A stretch of DNA of 33,104 nucleotides from Dissophora ornata (taxonomy: Eukaryota > Mortierellomycota > Mortierellomycetes > Mortierellales > Mortierellaceae), in contig MU616899.1 in NCBI GenBank assembly GCA_025201705.1, positions 1 through 33,104 on the forward strand, written 5' to 3'. Positions 31,056 through 33,104 of this stretch are shown piece by piece (within the stretch, counting starts at the first letter, position 1; every line of letters begins with the position of its first letter). The translations under genes and the position numbers were made by a program. Under the pieces are notes generated by a model. It did not search any database, was not told where the DNA came from, and was given only the letters and a program-made list of their open reading frames with translations.

Positions 31056-33047
31056 TTATATGGAGTTCTTCTCGTCGATAGCGATATAGCACGCCTCTCC
31101 GGATTGATTGTCGTCGTCATCCTCTGGCACAACGTCAGAATCAGTGACGGGATAGATACTCAAGTCCTCAATGTCCTCGGGGATCCAGACATAAGTAGCG
31201 ATCATAAGCACGATGCCGACATATGCAAAGAGGAGCATCGACAGGTCCCAGATCTGAGAGTGAAGCATCCAGCAGGTCGTAAGGACGGAAACTGCGATTG
31301 CCAACAGCATGCGGACCCAAGGGTATCCAACCGTCTTGGTCTCTTCGTTCGGGTCGATAGTGTGCAGCTCATTTCGCAGCTTGGATGCGAGTTCGTAGAC
31401 CTGTTGGCGGGCTAGGCGGATGCTGAGTGCGGCGGTGCCAAAACAAATGGAGACGGCAAAGAGCATCGCTTCTGTCCAGCCGGGGATGTATTCGAAAACG
31501 CTACCAAATTCAACCTCGTTGTCGTCGGTGTTGCTCCTGTCACGCCAGTCATTGTTGAGAGGATCTTCCTCTGGGAAGGGCTGGGGAGTTGTTGGGTCGG
31601 GTAACGTTGGCGATGAGAACTGGTCGTCATGGTCCGCCACAATGTTCTCAGCCTCCTCCACCACGGCTTCTTCTATCGCGTCCCAGAAATCCCGAAGCGC
31701 CGATACTGGATCCTCTTCCTCGATGTCGGCGGCTTCACCTGCAGTATACTTGAGGCTATCATCATCATCATCACTATAGGTGTCGAGTTGCTCAGGCATG
31801 ACCCATTCCGAGTCCATGACATCGTCGTTCTCCGCGGCCCGGACCATTGCTTCCACGGTTTCGGGAGTCATCTCGGACCAGCTCGCTTCGTCGTCGTCAA
31901 AGTCCTCCTCCTCGTCTTCAAGGCCAATAGCAGGGTACTGGATATCCTCCTGCTGATCCTGCTGTTCCTCGGTCCAGTCCATGACGAGCATCGGATAATC
32001 CTCGCCTCTATTTACCGACGATGATGACTCAGGGATAAAGCTAGGCGCAGAGGCAGGGACATCCATTGGGTGAATACCCCAGTACGACCCCTCTCCACTA
32101 CCCTCAACTGACATTGATGGCGGCGACGAGGACATGAACGATACTGAATGGTTCAGCCCAAACCTTGTCGACATAATTATCAACACTGTCCAAAGACCGA
32201 CACTTCTCAGCAACAATGTCTTTGGTTTAGGACCAACACGGGCTTGAGAAGGTTCTGTTGTCTTGCTGCCAAGAACATCCTGTGTACTACTTGGCAGGCT
32301 CTCAGTTTGACGAAACCTTGCTGTCAGACGATTCTTCAACCTCGCATATGGACACCCTGTGCATGCCGCCGCCGCAGCATGTCCCTTGCGTGCAGCTCTT
32401 GCCCGCTCAAGCCTGGTAAGGGCCTTGTACGCCACCAAGGGCGTGAATACTCCAATGGCCATGACCCAGGGACGGATGGACTCCAAGACACCACTTTGAC
32501 CAGCACTGTAGTTACTTCCTTCCGTTACCGTCGTCGATTGTTCTTGAACTGCCATGAGAGCCGAAGCATGGTAGACAATCATTGATGGCACCAAGAGCCA
32601 TGCTCCCACGGCCATAAGATCCAAACGTGAGTACAGGATGCGTAGTGCCTCGAGTTGCTCTCGGATTCGATTTTCCCTAGACTTGTGTTTGCTACCATTG
32701 TTGTTGCTGTTGGTGTTACCGTTGTTATCGTTCTGTCGTCGTCGGGGGAGGCGGCACATGTTCGATGTGGTTGTTGGTGTTGTTGTCTCCAGAGGTTCTG
32801 CCGAAGGTTCTGTTTTTGAAAAGGCTCTCATCGTGGTTGATTTTGTGGTGTTGATTTTGGTGGGATTGGCTGTGAGGGCAATTGTGCTAGTTATAGAACA
32901 AGTACTCTCCGTCGGGTTTTCAAGGCTGTCGCAGTTGGTCTGCCCCTGCTGTTGCAGCTGCTGTTGGTGATGGTGATATGAAGAGTCGATGGTTGGAGAC
33001 GAATCAGGTGAGCCGTGTGAGCCCATTGACGAAGGGGTCGAGACCAT
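31056..33047 (-). CDS. Acidic multi-pass membrane protein of unknown function, 663 aa
   Basis: Intronless frame; I do not recognise the family. The N-terminus (1-125) is low complexity, with His/Gln, Ser/Thr and Asn runs and a basic cluster RLPRRRQ. Hydrophobic segments lie at about 146-166, 193-212, 279-296, 526-545, 578-597 and 601-622, suggesting six membrane spans in two groups of three. The long region between them (about 300-520) is very acidic, with Glu/Asp runs such as LEDEEEDFDDDEASW and YSDDDDD, and carries an amphipathic stretch around 448-470 (SALRDFWDAIEEAVVEEAENI). A short acidic tail ends the protein. A basic, possibly coiled stretch (about 212-248) includes CTGCPYARLKNR. The ATG is about 57 nt from the window edge, so its promoter is mostly outside. 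Codon use and length make a real gene likely. Confidence 0.8.
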   Translation of the reverse strand: MVSTPSSMGSHGSPDSSPTIDSSYHHHQQQLQQQGQTNCDSLENPTESTCSITSTIALTANPTKINTTKSTTMRAFSKTEPSAEPLETTTPTTTSNMCRLPRRRQNDNNGNTNSNNNGSKHKSRENRIREQLEALRILYSRLDLMAVGAWLLVPSMIVYHASALMAVQEQSTTVTEGSNYSAGQSGVLESIRPWVMAIGVFTPLVAYKALTRLERARAARKGHAAAAACTGCPYARLKNRLTARFRQTESLPSSTQDVLGSKTTEPSQARVGPKPKTLLLRSVGLWTVLIIMSTRFGLNHSVSFMSSSPPSMSVEGSGEGSYWGIHPMDVPASAPSFIPESSSSVNRGEDYPMLVMDWTEEQQDQQEDIQYPAIGLEDEEEDFDDDEASWSEMTPETVEAMVRAAENDDVMDSEWVMPEQLDTYSDDDDDSLKYTAGEAADIEEEDPVSALRDFWDAIEEAVVEEAENIVADHDDQFSSPTLPDPTTPQPFPEEDPLNNDWRDRSNTDDNEVEFGSVFEYIPGWTEAMLFAVSICFGTAALSIRLARQQVYELASKLRNELHTIDPNEETKTVGYPWVRMLLAIAVSVLTTCWMLHSQIWDLSMLLFAYVGIVLMIATYVWIPEDIEDLSIYPVTDSDVVPEDDDDNQSGEACYIAIDEKNSI

Positions 33048-33104
33048 AGTTATATCCGACGGAACTACAAAAAAGACTGGACAAGAAATGGGGAAGAGAG
33101 GGGG

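Noticed and set aside
1..33104. CRISPR arrays, insertion sequences, transposons or rRNA
   Set aside because: No spaced repeat array, transposase motif, terminal inverted repeats or rRNA-like sequence was seen.

Overview
The window reads as a piece of nuclear genome from a filamentous fungus. Genes are split by short GT-AG introns with CTAAC/TACTAAC-like branch sites, and they encode fungal-type proteins (TPS2, TAF12, ATX1, IPK1, SLC35F-like and MCT-like transporters, tetraspanin). Intron-rich genes, long poly(T) tracts in introns and moderate GC fit an early-diverging lineage such as Mortierellomycota/Mucoromycota. That placement is inference; no marker here proves it.

Layout. From about 1.0 to 19.9 kb, nine genes run one after another on the minus strand. 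In map order they are: trehalose-6-phosphate phosphatase TPS2 (10 exons), an SLC35F-like transporter, a small secreted protein resembling bacterial pilus-tip (PilV/shufflon) proteins, a monocarboxylate-type MFS transporter, a membrane-anchored alpha/beta hydrolase, copper chaperone ATX1, a LOG-family phosphoribohydrolase, TFIID/SAGA subunit TAF12 and a PLP-dependent serine/threonine dehydratase. A divergent promoter of about 330 bp leads into three plus-strand genes: inositol-pentakisphosphate 2-kinase IPK1, a tetraspanin-like protein and, after a 2.8 kb gene-poor stretch, a 1184-aa membrane protein that appears to fuse a glycosyltransferase-like domain to an alginate-lyase-like domain. A 663-aa acidic multi-pass protein of unknown function closes the window on the minus strand, convergent with the fusion gene.

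Exon models were assembled by hand from splice signals, frame continuity and conserved motifs. Every multi-exon model closes to a whole number of codons, and most junctions restore recognisable family motifs.

How the genes work together: most are unrelated housekeeping genes (stress carbohydrate metabolism, copper delivery, transcription, amino acid catabolism, inositol phosphate signalling, transport), and I see no metabolic cluster. Two genes stand out. One is the secreted PilV-like protein, a possible bacterial gene acquisition driven from a TATA promoter through a 5' leader intron. The other is the glycosyltransferase/alginate-lyase-like fusion, a candidate cell-wall polyuronide enzyme.
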